Below, piece by piece: positions 41,939 to 51,665 of a DNA stretch of 64,000 nucleotides. The notes under the pieces are model-generated. The model made no database searches. It was not told the DNA's origin and saw only the letters and a list, made by a program, of their open reading frames with translations. How positions within the stretch are numbered: position 1 is the stretch's first letter; every line of letters begins with the position of its first letter. Source of the stretch: Helicobacter_B zhangjianzhongii (GTDB lineage: Bacteria; Campylobacterota; Campylobacteria; Campylobacterales; Helicobacteraceae); contig NZ_JANURN010000003.1 in assembly GCF_030249855.1 (NCBI RefSeq), positions 204,227 to 268,226 of the forward strand, given 5' to 3'. The translations under genes and the position numbers were made by a program.

Positions 41939-41966
41939 GCCCAAATATAGTTATCTATATTTGGGC
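41939..41966 (+). terminator. Attenuator/terminator-like hairpin between rplL and rpoBC
   Basis: GCCCAAATATAG-TTAT-CTATATTTGGGC has a perfect 12-base stem with four-base loop, followed by TATTTG. The weak T run suggests partial termination, which would lower rpoBC relative to the ribosomal genes. Confidence 0.65.
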
Positions 41967-41977
41967 TATTTGCATTT

Positions 41978-42024
41978 ATAGCTCTCTATGAGAGTATATA
42001 ACCTACATTCTCATAGAGAGCTAT
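41978..42024 (+). promoter_or_regulatory. Second long hairpin upstream of rpoBC
   Basis: ATAGCTCTCTATGAGA and TCTCATAGAGAGCTAT form a perfect 16-base stem with a 15-base loop, ending 28 bases before the rpoBC start. No T run follows, so an RNase III-like processing site is more likely than a terminator. Confidence 0.55.
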
Positions 42025-42052
42025 CTCTACCATCTCTCATTAAGGATTACCT

Positions 42053-45000
42053 ATGGCTAAAAAAGAAATTAAAAATAGACTTCGTATTGATTTTTCCCAA
42101 CAACGAGGATTAGAAGTCCCAAATCTTTTACTTCTACAAAGAGACAGCTACGATTCTTTCTTATATGCAAAAGATGGAAAAGAGAGTGGGATTGAAAAAG
42201 TATTTAAATCAATATTTCCTGTCCAAGATGTTCAAAATCGCATTACCCTTGAGTATGTTGGGTGTGAATATGGCAAGCCAAAATATACCATTAGAGAAGC
42301 AATGGAGCGTGGGATAACCTACGCAATACCCCTTAAGATAAAGGTCCAACTTATCCAATGGGAAAAAGATGAAAAAGGTGAGAAACTAGCCCCAAAAGAT
42401 ATTAAAGAACAAAGCATTTTTATCCGCGAAATCCCTCTAATGACTGATCGAATCTCTTTTATCATCAATGGCGTAGAGCGTGTTGTGGTAAATCAGCTAC
42501 ATAGGAGTCCGGGTGTAATATTCAAACAAGATGAATCCAACAGCACAGCCAGCAAGCCGACCTATATGGGACAAATTATTCCCGATCGTGGCTCTTGGCT
42601 GTATTTTGAATATGATTCTAAAGATACGCTTTATGTTCGCATCAATAAACGAAGAAAAGTCCCAGCGACAATATTTTTTAGAGCACTTGGATATAGCAAG
42701 ATAGATATTTTAAAGATGTTTTATCCTCTTCTTAAAATTAGAGTGGAAAAAGGTAAGTTCCTGATTAAATTTAACCCATCAGATTTTGAAGGTAGAGTAG
42801 AATTTGACATTAAAGACATTAAAGGCGAAGTTGTTGTAGCATCTGGCAAACGTCTCAGTGCTAGAAAAGCTAAAGAGCTTCAAGACAATGGACTTGACTG
42901 GATAGAATACCCCATAGAGACCTTGTCAAATAGATATTTATTTGACCCCATTATAGACAAGAAAAGTGGGGAAGTAGTCTTTGATACACTAACCCAGCTT
43001 GATGATGCCAAGATCAAAAAACTTGGCGAGCTAAAGGTTAAAGAAATTATTATCATTAATGATTTGGCAAATGGGCTTGATGCATCAATTATCAATTCTT
43101 TTATCACCGAAACAGAGTCTTTAAAACTTCTTAAACAAACAGAAAAAATCGATGATGAAAACGACCTTGCCGCTATTCGTATCTACAAAGTTATGCGACC
43201 AGGGGAGCCTGTTACAAAAGAAGTTGCTAAACAATTTGTTCGTAGATTATTTTTTGATGCAGAATCCTATGATCTAACACGCGTTGGTCGGATGAAGATG
43301 AATCACAAATTAGAATTACAAGTCCCAAATTACATCACTGTCCTTACGCACGAAGACATCATAGAAACAACACGCTATCTTATGAAAGTCCGCAATGGTA
43401 GTGGTAAGATTGATGATCGCGACAATCTCGGCAACCGCAGGATTCGAGCCATTGGTGAGTTATTGGCAAATGAACTACACGCTGGCTTAGTAAAAATGCA
43501 AAAAGCTATCAAAGATAAACTTACCACAATGAGTGGTGGCTTTGATTCTGTTATGCCCCACGATCTCATCAACGCCAAAATGATCACAAGCACCATTATG
43601 GAGTTCTTCACAGGTGGGCAACTTTCACAGTTTATGGATCAAACCAATCCTCTCTCTGAAATTACGCATAAACGCAGACTATCCGCACTTGGCGAAGGTG
43701 GGCTAGTAAAAGAGCGAGTTGGCTTTGAAGCACGCGATGTGCATCCTACACATTATGGCAGAATCTGTCCTATCGAAACACCAGAAGGGCAAAATATTGG
43801 GCTTATCAATACTATTGCCACTTTTACGCTTGTTAATGATCTGGGCTTCATTGAAGCTCCTTATCGCAGGGTAGTTGATGGAAAAGTTACTGATGAGATT
43901 GTCTATCTTACCGCAACACAAGAAGATGGTAAGATTATCGCTCCAGCTAGCACTAAACTGGATTCTAACAACAACATCGCTGACACGCTCATTGAGACGC
44001 GCTGTGGCGGAGAAATAGCTCTACGAAAATCAGAAGAAGTGGAATTTATCGATCTAAGTCCGCGAATGCTCGTTGGTGTTGCAGCAAGCTTAATTCCTTT
44101 TCTAGAGCACGATGATGCTAACCGCGCACTTATGGGATCAAATATGCAGCGTCAAGCAGTGCCACTTCTTAGACCCGATGCACCACTTGTGGGGACAGGG
44201 ATTGAACAAATCATCGCTAGAGATTCTTGGGAGGCAGTTAAGGCGACTCGTGGTGGTGTCGTTGAAAAAATCGATGCAAAAAACATTTACATTCTAGGCG
44301 AAGATGCCAATGGTGCATATATTGATGGCTATTCTCTGCAGAAAAACCTGCGCACCAACCAAAATACCTGCTTTGCCCAGCGCCCTATTGTCAAGCAAGG
44401 CGATGTTGTGGAAGCGGGACAGATCATCGCTGATGGTGCAAGTATGGATCAAGGTGAGTTGGCATTGGGAAAAAACATTCGCGTAGCATTTATGCCGTGG
44501 AATGGCTATAACTTCGAAGATGCTATTGTTGTCAGCGAACGCCTTATCAAAGAAGATGCATTCACATCTGTGCATATTTATGAAAAAGAAGTGGAAGCCA
44601 GGGAGCTAAAACACGGCATTGAAGAAATTACTGCTGACATACCGGGGGTGCATGAAGAAGAGATTGCCCATCTTGATGAAAGTGGGATTGTAAAAATTGG
44701 GACTTATGTTACGGCAGGTATGATTCTTGTTGGCAAAGTTACCCCTAAGGGCGAAGTTAAGCCAAGTCCGGAAGAACGACTATTGCGCGCTATTTTTGGG
44801 GAAAAAGCCGGACATGTTGTCAATAAATCTCTCTATTGTCCGCCATCACTAGAAGGCACGGTTATTGATGTCAAAATCTTTACCAAAAAGGGCTATGAAA
44901 AAGATGCGAGAGCTATCAGTGCCTATGAGCAAGAAAAATCTGTATTAGACATTGAGCACCACGACCGCCTTACAATGCTCAATAAAGAAGAATTGCTTCG

Positions 45001-48000
45001 AGTGGGTAGTATGCTATCTAAACAGGCATTAAGCGCGGATGCAACTATTAACGACAAAAAATACAAAAAGGGGCAGAAAGTTCCTAAATCAGAAATTGCT
45101 AAGATAAATCGCTTTGCTCTCAATACGCTTATTAAAAGTTATGAAAAAAGCGTGCAAAGCAAATACGAAAAAATCAAAGTTAATTTTCTTGAGCAGAAAA
45201 AAACACTAGGAGAAGAGCACGAAGAAAAGCTATCAATCCTTGAAAAAGATGATATTCTACCAAGTGGGGTCGTTAAACAAGTGAAAATCTATATCGCCAC
45301 AAAGCGCAAACTCAAGGTGGGCGACAAGATGGCTGGAAGACACGGAAACAAAGGTATTGTTAGCACTATTGTCCCAGCAGTTGATATGCCCTATACTGCT
45401 GATGGCGAGCCTATAGATATTGTCTTAAATCCACTTGGTGTGCCTAGCCGTATGAATATTGGTCAGATTCTAGAGGTGCATTTAGGACTTGTAGGGAAAA
45501 ATCTAGGCAATCAGCTAAATACTATTCTTGAGAGTCAATCAGCCGACTTTGTGCAGCAGCTTCGCCAAAAAATGATCGACATAGCAGAGCTTACCAATGA
45601 GAAAGATTCTGCTATGGTGCAGTTTATCAAAGACTGCAAGGATAGTGAGCTTCTAGATTATGCAAGAGATTGGAGCAAGGGGGTAAAATTTGCCATCCCT
45701 GTATTCGAGGGTATTTCACAAGAGAAATTCAACAAGCTCTTTGAGGCGGCAAAAATCGATATGGATGGCAAAGTTGAGCTATATGATGGAAGGACAGGTG
45801 AAAAAATCCGTGAAAAAGTCAATATCGGCTATATGTATATGCTTAAGCTTCACCATCTTGTTGATGAAAAAGTCCATGCGCGTAGCACCGGTCCTTATAG
45901 CATTATTACTCAACAGCCAGTTGGTGGGAAGGCTCTATTTGGTGGGCAAAGATTTGGGGAAATGGAAGTTTGGGCTCTAGAAGCTTATGGCGCAGCCCAC
46001 ACACTCAAAGAAATGCTTACGCTCAAATCCGATGATATTGTAGGACGAGAAAATGCCTATCGCTCAATTACCAAAGGCGAGCCTGTTGGAGAATCTGAAA
46101 TCCCAGAGACATTTTATGTCCTTATTAAAGAATTGCAAGCCCTTGCACTTGATGCCAATGTGTTTGACAATACTCTTGATGAAAACGGTAATCCCAAAGC
46201 ACTAGAAATCAAAGAGGACAATCGCCCAAAAGACTTTAGCTCATTTCAGCTTGTGTTAGCGAGCCCGGAGAAAATACGCTCTTGGAGTCGTGGCGAAGTG
46301 AAAAAACCAGAGACAATCAATTATCGCACACTCAAGCCAGAGCGCGATGGATTGTTTTGCACCAAAATCTTTGGACCTGTGAGAGACTATGAATGTCTAT
46401 GCGGCAAATATAAAAAACCTCGCTACAAAGGTATGGTATGCGAAAAATGTGGTGTCGAAGTTACTAGCTCAAAAGTTCGAAGATCAAGAATGGGGCATAT
46501 CGAGCTAGTAACACCTGTGGCACATATTTGGTATGTAAATTCTCTCCCAAGTCGCATCGGCACACTACTTGGTGTCAAGATGAAAGATTTGGAGCGCGTG
46601 CTGTATTATGAAGCATATATTGTTAAGGAGCCTGGAGAGGCATTCTATGACAATGAATCCACCAAGCCAGTAATGAAATATGATGTGCTTAATGAAGAGC
46701 AATATCAGAATATTTATCAGCGTTTTGGTGATAAGGGCTTTGTCGCTCAAATGGGTGGCGAAGCAGTCAAAGAGCTTTTAGAGCAGCTAGATCTTGCAAC
46801 ACTGCTCACATCACTACGCGAAGAGATAAAATCTACAAATTCTGAAGCAAAGAAAAAGATCATTGTCAAGAGGCTAAAGGTTGTTGAAAGCTTTATGAAC
46901 TCTGGCAATCGCCCAGAATGGATGATGCTTACTGTGCTTCCTGTATTACCGCCAGATTTACGCCCTCTTGTCGCCCTTGATGGCGGTAAGTTTGCTGTAA
47001 GTGATGTAAATGACCTATATCGCCGCGTCATCAACCGCAACCAGCGCTTGAAGCGTCTTATGGAGCTTGATGCCCCAGAAATTATTGTGCGCAATGAAAA
47101 GCGTATGCTTCAAGAAGCAGTCGATGCACTCTTTGATAATGGACGCAACGCCAATGCAGTAAAAGGCGCAAATAAACGCCCGCTCAAATCACTCTCGGAA
47201 ATCATCAAAGGTAAGCAAGGAAGATTCCGCCAGAATCTACTTGGAAAACGCGTAGATTTCTCTGGGCGAAGCGTTATTGTCGTGGGACCAAATCTACGAA
47301 TGGATCAGTGTGGCTTACCAAAAAATATGGCACTTGAGCTATTTAAACCCCACTTACTTGCACGACTTGAAGAAAAGGGCTATGCAAGCACACTAAAACA
47401 AGCCAAAAAAATGATTGAGCAAAAGACAAATGAAGTGTGGGAATGCTTGCAAGAAATCGTTGATGGCTATCCTGTATTGCTCAATCGCGCTCCAACCTTA
47501 CACAAACAGTCGATCCAAGCTTTCCATCCTAAGCTAATTGATGGCAAAGCTATCCAGCTACACCCATTGGTGTGCTCAGCGTTTAACGCGGATTTCGATG
47601 GGGATCAAATGGCGGTGCATGTGCCACTAAGTCAAGAAGCCATCACAGAATGCAAAGTGCTAATGCTAAGCTCTATGAATATCCTTCTACCAGCAAGCGG
47701 TAAGGCAGTGGCAGTGCCTAGCCAAGATATGGTGCTAGGTCTCTACTATCTCTCCCTAGAGAAAAAAGGCGTAAAAGGCGAGCATAAGCTATTTGGTGAT
47801 ATCAATCAAATTATGATCGCCATTGATGCAGGCGAACTTGATATCAATGCCAAAATCCAAACTGTCATCAATCGCTACCCTGTAACAACCACAGCAGGCA
47901 GAATGATCTTGCGCGCCATATTACCAGATTTTGTGCCTACTGACTTGTGGAATAAGGTCTTGAAAAAGAAAGATATTGGCGTGCTTGTTGATTATGTATA

Positions 48001-50710
48001 TAAAGAAGCTGGCACAGGCATCACTGCAGCTTTCTTAGATGACCTAAAAAATCTAGGCTTTACTTACGCTACCAAGGCAGGGATTTCTATTTCTGCGGCT
48101 GATATTATTATTCCGGAAGACAAAGATGAAATCATCTCACAAGCTCGAGAAAAGGTGCGTAAGCTACAAGATGACTTTGAGCACGGGGCAATGACTGAAG
48201 CTGAACGCTACAACAAAACAATCGACTATTGGACAGAGGCTAGCAAGCAGCTTGGGGAAAAAATGAGCACAATCATCGCGCAAGATAAAGATGGATTTAA
48301 CTCTATCTATATGATGGCGGATTCTGGAGCTAGAGGTAGTGCTGCACAAATACGACAGCTCTCAGCTATGCGTGGTCTTATGGCAAAGCCAGATGGCACA
48401 ATCATCGAGACACCCATTGTGTCAAACTTCAAGGAAGGATTAAATATCCTAGAATACTTCAACTCCACCCACGGAGCGCGAAAAGGTCTTGCGGATACGG
48501 CTCTTAAAACTGCTAATGCGGGATACTTGACAAGAAAACTTATTGATGTAAGTCAAAATGTCAAAATCTCTATGGAAGATTGTGGCACACACGAAGGATT
48601 TGAAATAAGCGACATTATCGATGGATCGGAGTTGTTAGAATCTTTAGAAGAAAGAGTGTTTGGGCGCGTGCTTGCTGCTGATGTTATCGACCCAATCACT
48701 AATGAAGTGCTCTTTAGTGCAGAAACTCTAATTGATGAAAAGGCTGCAAGGCGCATAGTTGAAGCCAATGTAAAATCTGTTGTAATACGAAATTCTGTTA
48801 CTTGTAAGGCGCCTAAGGGTGTATGTGCTAAGTGCTATGGAATCAATCTTGGAGAAGGCAAAATGGTGCGCCCGGGAGAAGCAGTAGGGGTCATTGCAGC
48901 ACAATCCATCGGTGAACCCGGCACTCAGCTTACACTGCGCACATTCCATGTTGGTGGGACTGCCAGCAGAACACAAGAAGAAAAAGAAATTCGAGCCGAG
49001 AAAGAGGGCTTTATTCGTTATTACAATATCAAAACCTACAAAAACAAAGAAGGCAAAAATATTGTTGTCAATCGAAGAAATGCGGCTGTGCTTGTAGTAG
49101 AACCAAAAATTAAAGCTCCTTTTGATGGAACATTGCATATAGAGACAGCGCACGATGAGATTACAATAATTGTCAAAAACGGCAAACAAGAGAAAAAATA
49201 CAGCGTGCGCAAAAGCGATGTAGCCAAGCCAAATGAATTAGCTGGCGTAAGTGGCAGACTAGAGGGCAAGCTGTATATAGCACACGAAAGCGGATATAAA
49301 GTCGCCAAGGGTGGTAGCATTGTCGATATTGTCAAAGATGGCTGGAATGTGCCCAATCGTATCCCATACGCAAGTGAAATCATCGCCCAAGATAATGCAC
49401 CCATTTGCCAAAAGATCTACTCTAAAGAAAAAGGTGTAGTCAAATACTACCTACTACAAGGTGATCATTTAGAGCGTATGCACGACTTCAAAAAAGGCGA
49501 CATCATTGAAGAAAAAGGTATTTTTGCCGTAATTGCAGACCAATACGATAGGGAGGCGACTCGGCACTATATTGCTAGGAATTCTAAGATTTTAGTCGAT
49601 GATAATAGTCAGGTCGATACAAATACACTTATCGCAGAGCCTGCAAAAGATACAAACAATCTCATTGCCACTTGGGATTCTTACAATACAATTACCATCA
49701 GCGATATTGATGGGGTTGTGTCGTTTGAAGACATTGTGCTAGGACTCACAGCAACAGAGCAAGAAGACAAAACTGATGGCAAGAAAAAACTCAAAATCAA
49801 CGACTATATACCATCAGGCTTTAAGCCAAGTTTGATTATCAAAAGTGGCAAAGATGTTAGACGCTATGCCCTTGAGCCTAACACAACCATCGCACCAGAA
49901 GTTGTTGAAGGTGTTAAAGTAGCCAAAGCCGATGAATTAGCCAAAACCCCAAAAGCTGTAGCAAAATCAAGAGATATTACAGGGGGTCTTCCTCGCGTAT
50001 CAGAGCTATTTGAAGCTCGCAAGCCGAAAGATTCCGCCATATTGTCCGATATTGATGGGGTCGTTAGCTTTGGAAAATCCATACGCAATAAAGAGCGTAT
50101 TATAATCACTGCGCAAGATGGGAGAGTGAGCGAATATCTTGTAGATAAGGGCAAGGGTATCCTTGTGCATAAAGATGAGTTTGTCCATGCTGGAGAGGCT
50201 TTAACCGATGGAATCACATCAAGCCACGATATTTTGCGCATTGGTGGCGAGAAAGAATTGCTACATTTTATTGTCAATGAAGTGCAGCAAGTCTATCGCG
50301 GTCAAGGGGTAAATATTGCGGATAAACATATTGAGGTTATTGTCTCACAAATGTTGCGCCAAGTGCGAATCATCGATCCCGGAAATACTCGCTTTATTGA
50401 AAATGATCTTGTCAGCAAGCGACACTTTAAGGAGGAAAATGAGCGCATTATGAGACTTGGTGGAGAGCCAGCTATTGCAGAGCTTGTGTTGCTGGGTATT
50501 ACACGCGCTGCAATTAGTAGTGATTCGATCATTTCGGCAGCTTCATTCCAAGAAACGACAAAAGTTCTAACAGAAGCCAGTATTGCAGCCAAAAAGGATT
50601 TTCTAGAAGATTTAAAAGAAAATGTTGTCCTAGGGAGAATGATTCCAGTCGGGACAGGGCTATACAAAGACAGAAATTTTGTTGTCAAAACTAAGGACTT
50701 AGATTCCTAG
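42053..50710 (+). CDS. rpoBC: Fused RNA polymerase beta-beta' subunit (RpoBC)
   Basis: A single 2885-codon gene. The beta part runs to about residue 1390 and has the rifampicin-region sequence GGQLSQFMDQTNPLSEITHKRR and the C-terminal GGQRFGEMEVWALEAYGAA. The beta' part starts near KDFSSFQLVLASPEKIRSWS, with zinc motif CLCGKYKKPRYKGMVCEKCG, catalytic FNADFDGDQMAVHVP (about 1845) and a second zinc site CKAPKGVCAKCYG (about 2250). Fusion is the normal state in Helicobacter and Wolinella, not an artefact. It is transcribed with or after rplJL and is followed by rpsL-rpsG-fusA. Confidence 0.99.
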   Translation: MAKKEIKNRLRIDFSQQRGLEVPNLLLLQRDSYDSFLYAKDGKESGIEKVFKSIFPVQDVQNRITLEYVGCEYGKPKYTIREAMERGITYAIPLKIKVQLIQWEKDEKGEKLAPKDIKEQSIFIREIPLMTDRISFIINGVERVVVNQLHRSPGVIFKQDESNSTASKPTYMGQIIPDRGSWLYFEYDSKDTLYVRINKRRKVPATIFFRALGYSKIDILKMFYPLLKIRVEKGKFLIKFNPSDFEGRVEFDIKDIKGEVVVASGKRLSARKAKELQDNGLDWIEYPIETLSNRYLFDPIIDKKSGEVVFDTLTQLDDAKIKKLGELKVKEIIIINDLANGLDASIINSFITETESLKLLKQTEKIDDENDLAAIRIYKVMRPGEPVTKEVAKQFVRRLFFDAESYDLTRVGRMKMNHKLELQVPNYITVLTHEDIIETTRYLMKVRNGSGKIDDRDNLGNRRIRAIGELLANELHAGLVKMQKAIKDKLTTMSGGFDSVMPHDLINAKMITSTIMEFFTGGQLSQFMDQTNPLSEITHKRRLSALGEGGLVKERVGFEARDVHPTHYGRICPIETPEGQNIGLINTIATFTLVNDLGFIEAPYRRVVDGKVTDEIVYLTATQEDGKIIAPASTKLDSNNNIADTLIETRCGGEIALRKSEEVEFIDLSPRMLVGVAASLIPFLEHDDANRALMGSNMQRQAVPLLRPDAPLVGTGIEQIIARDSWEAVKATRGGVVEKIDAKNIYILGEDANGAYIDGYSLQKNLRTNQNTCFAQRPIVKQGDVVEAGQIIADGASMDQGELALGKNIRVAFMPWNGYNFEDAIVVSERLIKEDAFTSVHIYEKEVEARELKHGIEEITADIPGVHEEEIAHLDESGIVKIGTYVTAGMILVGKVTPKGEVKPSPEERLLRAIFGEKAGHVVNKSLYCPPSLEGTVIDVKIFTKKGYEKDARAISAYEQEKSVLDIEHHDRLTMLNKEELLRVGSMLSKQALSADATINDKKYKKGQKVPKSEIAKINRFALNTLIKSYEKSVQSKYEKIKVNFLEQKKTLGEEHEEKLSILEKDDILPSGVVKQVKIYIATKRKLKVGDKMAGRHGNKGIVSTIVPAVDMPYTADGEPIDIVLNPLGVPSRMNIGQILEVHLGLVGKNLGNQLNTILESQSADFVQQLRQKMIDIAELTNEKDSAMVQFIKDCKDSELLDYARDWSKGVKFAIPVFEGISQEKFNKLFEAAKIDMDGKVELYDGRTGEKIREKVNIGYMYMLKLHHLVDEKVHARSTGPYSIITQQPVGGKALFGGQRFGEMEVWALEAYGAAHTLKEMLTLKSDDIVGRENAYRSITKGEPVGESEIPETFYVLIKELQALALDANVFDNTLDENGNPKALEIKEDNRPKDFSSFQLVLASPEKIRSWSRGEVKKPETINYRTLKPERDGLFCTKIFGPVRDYECLCGKYKKPRYKGMVCEKCGVEVTSSKVRRSRMGHIELVTPVAHIWYVNSLPSRIGTLLGVKMKDLERVLYYEAYIVKEPGEAFYDNESTKPVMKYDVLNEEQYQNIYQRFGDKGFVAQMGGEAVKELLEQLDLATLLTSLREEIKSTNSEAKKKIIVKRLKVVESFMNSGNRPEWMMLTVLPVLPPDLRPLVALDGGKFAVSDVNDLYRRVINRNQRLKRLMELDAPEIIVRNEKRMLQEAVDALFDNGRNANAVKGANKRPLKSLSEIIKGKQGRFRQNLLGKRVDFSGRSVIVVGPNLRMDQCGLPKNMALELFKPHLLARLEEKGYASTLKQAKKMIEQKTNEVWECLQEIVDGYPVLLNRAPTLHKQSIQAFHPKLIDGKAIQLHPLVCSAFNADFDGDQMAVHVPLSQEAITECKVLMLSSMNILLPASGKAVAVPSQDMVLGLYYLSLEKKGVKGEHKLFGDINQIMIAIDAGELDINAKIQTVINRYPVTTTAGRMILRAILPDFVPTDLWNKVLKKKDIGVLVDYVYKEAGTGITAAFLDDLKNLGFTYATKAGISISAADIIIPEDKDEIISQAREKVRKLQDDFEHGAMTEAERYNKTIDYWTEASKQLGEKMSTIIAQDKDGFNSIYMMADSGARGSAAQIRQLSAMRGLMAKPDGTIIETPIVSNFKEGLNILEYFNSTHGARKGLADTALKTANAGYLTRKLIDVSQNVKISMEDCGTHEGFEISDIIDGSELLESLEERVFGRVLAADVIDPITNEVLFSAETLIDEKAARRIVEANVKSVVIRNSVTCKAPKGVCAKCYGINLGEGKMVRPGEAVGVIAAQSIGEPGTQLTLRTFHVGGTASRTQEEKEIRAEKEGFIRYYNIKTYKNKEGKNIVVNRRNAAVLVVEPKIKAPFDGTLHIETAHDEITIIVKNGKQEKKYSVRKSDVAKPNELAGVSGRLEGKLYIAHESGYKVAKGGSIVDIVKDGWNVPNRIPYASEIIAQDNAPICQKIYSKEKGVVKYYLLQGDHLERMHDFKKGDIIEEKGIFAVIADQYDREATRHYIARNSKILVDDNSQVDTNTLIAEPAKDTNNLIATWDSYNTITISDIDGVVSFEDIVLGLTATEQEDKTDGKKKLKINDYIPSGFKPSLIIKSGKDVRRYALEPNTTIAPEVVEGVKVAKADELAKTPKAVAKSRDITGGLPRVSELFEARKPKDSAILSDIDGVVSFGKSIRNKERIIITAQDGRVSEYLVDKGKGILVHKDEFVHAGEALTDGITSSHDILRIGGEKELLHFIVNEVQQVYRGQGVNIADKHIEVIVSQMLRQVRIIDPGNTRFIENDLVSKRHFKEENERIMRLGGEPAIAELVLLGITRAAISSDSIISAASFQETTKVLTEASIAAKKDFLEDLKENVVLGRMIPVGTGLYKDRNFVVKTKDLDS

Positions 50711-50783
50711 AATCTAAGAGAAATAAAAGATTAAATAGTGTAGAATCGCGCGTTTAATCTCAATCCCAAATTAAGGAAATACA

Positions 50784-51173
50784 TTGCCAACCATCAATCA
50801 ACTTGTTCGCAAAGAGCGAAAAAAGGTCATCAAGAAAACCAAGTCCCCAGCCTTGCTGGAATGCCCACAAAGAAGGGGTGTATGCACAAGAGTTTATACA
50901 ACAACTCCCAAAAAGCCGAACTCTGCCTTGCGCAAGGTAGCCAAAGTGCGTTTAACTAGCAGGTTTGAGGTCATTAGCTATATCCCAGGTGAAGGGCACA
51001 ACTTACAGGAACACTCTATTGTCCTTGTGCGAGGTGGAAGGGTAAAAGATTTACCGGGTGTTAAGTATCATATTGTCCGCGGTGCGCTTGATACAGCTGG
51101 AGTTGCCAAAAGAAGCGTATCTCGCAGTAAATATGGTGCTAAAAAAGCAAAAGCCAGTGGCGATAAGAAATAA
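50784..51173 (+). CDS. rpsL: Ribosomal protein S12
   Basis: A 129-residue protein with PTINQLVRKERK at the start (a TTG codon), the streptomycin-region TTPKKPNSALRKVAKVRLTS and ARGVKY-equivalent LPGVKYHIVRGALDTAGV. It takes part in decoding. Ribosome site AAGGAA precedes it. Confidence 0.98.
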   Translation: MPTINQLVRKERKKVIKKTKSPALLECPQRRGVCTRVYTTTPKKPNSALRKVAKVRLTSRFEVISYIPGEGHNLQEHSIVLVRGGRVKDLPGVKYHIVRGALDTAGVAKRSVSRSKYGAKKAKASGDKK

Positions 51174-51183
51174 AGGATAAATA

Positions 51184-51651
51184 ATGAGAAGAAGAAGAGC
51201 TCCTAGTAGAGAGATTTTAGGCGATCCAATATATGACAACAAAGTTGTTACAAAATTCATCAACAAAATGATGTATGATGGCAAAAAAAGCATTGCAGAA
51301 AAAATCATCTATGCGGCATTTGCAAAAATAGAAGAAAAAAGCGGTGAAAAAGGTATTGAGGTATTTGAAAAGGCTTTAGATCGTGTCAAACCGTTGGTCG
51401 AAGTGCGCTCTCGTCGTGTTGGCGGAGCGACTTATCAAGTCCCAGTAGAAGTTCGACCGGTTCGCCAGCAGTCTCTATGTATTCGCTGGATTCTTGAAGC
51501 TACAAGAAAGCGCAATGAGCGCACAATGGTTGAGCGATTGGCAAATGAGCTAATGGATGCAGCTAGCGATAAAGGGGCGGCATTTAAAAAGAAAGAAGAT
51601 GTGCATAAAATGGCAGAAGCCAATAAAGCATTTGCACATTATCGTTGGTAG
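51184..51651 (+). CDS. rpsG: Ribosomal protein S7
   Basis: A 155-residue protein with RRRRAPSREILGDPIYDN, GGATYQVPVEVRPVRQQSL and the C-terminal KMAEANKAFAHYRW. It is a primary 16S rRNA-binding protein of the small-subunit head, in the usual rpsL-rpsG-fusA order. Confidence 0.98.
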   Translation: MRRRRAPSREILGDPIYDNKVVTKFINKMMYDGKKSIAEKIIYAAFAKIEEKSGEKGIEVFEKALDRVKPLVEVRSRRVGGATYQVPVEVRPVRQQSLCIRWILEATRKRNERTMVERLANELMDAASDKGAAFKKKEDVHKMAEANKAFAHYRW

Positions 51652-51665
51652 TCAAGGGGATTGTT

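Noticed and set aside
42053..50710. rpoB-rpoC fusion as a sequencing or assembly artefact
   Set aside because: A continuous fused gene is the established state in Helicobacter and Wolinella.
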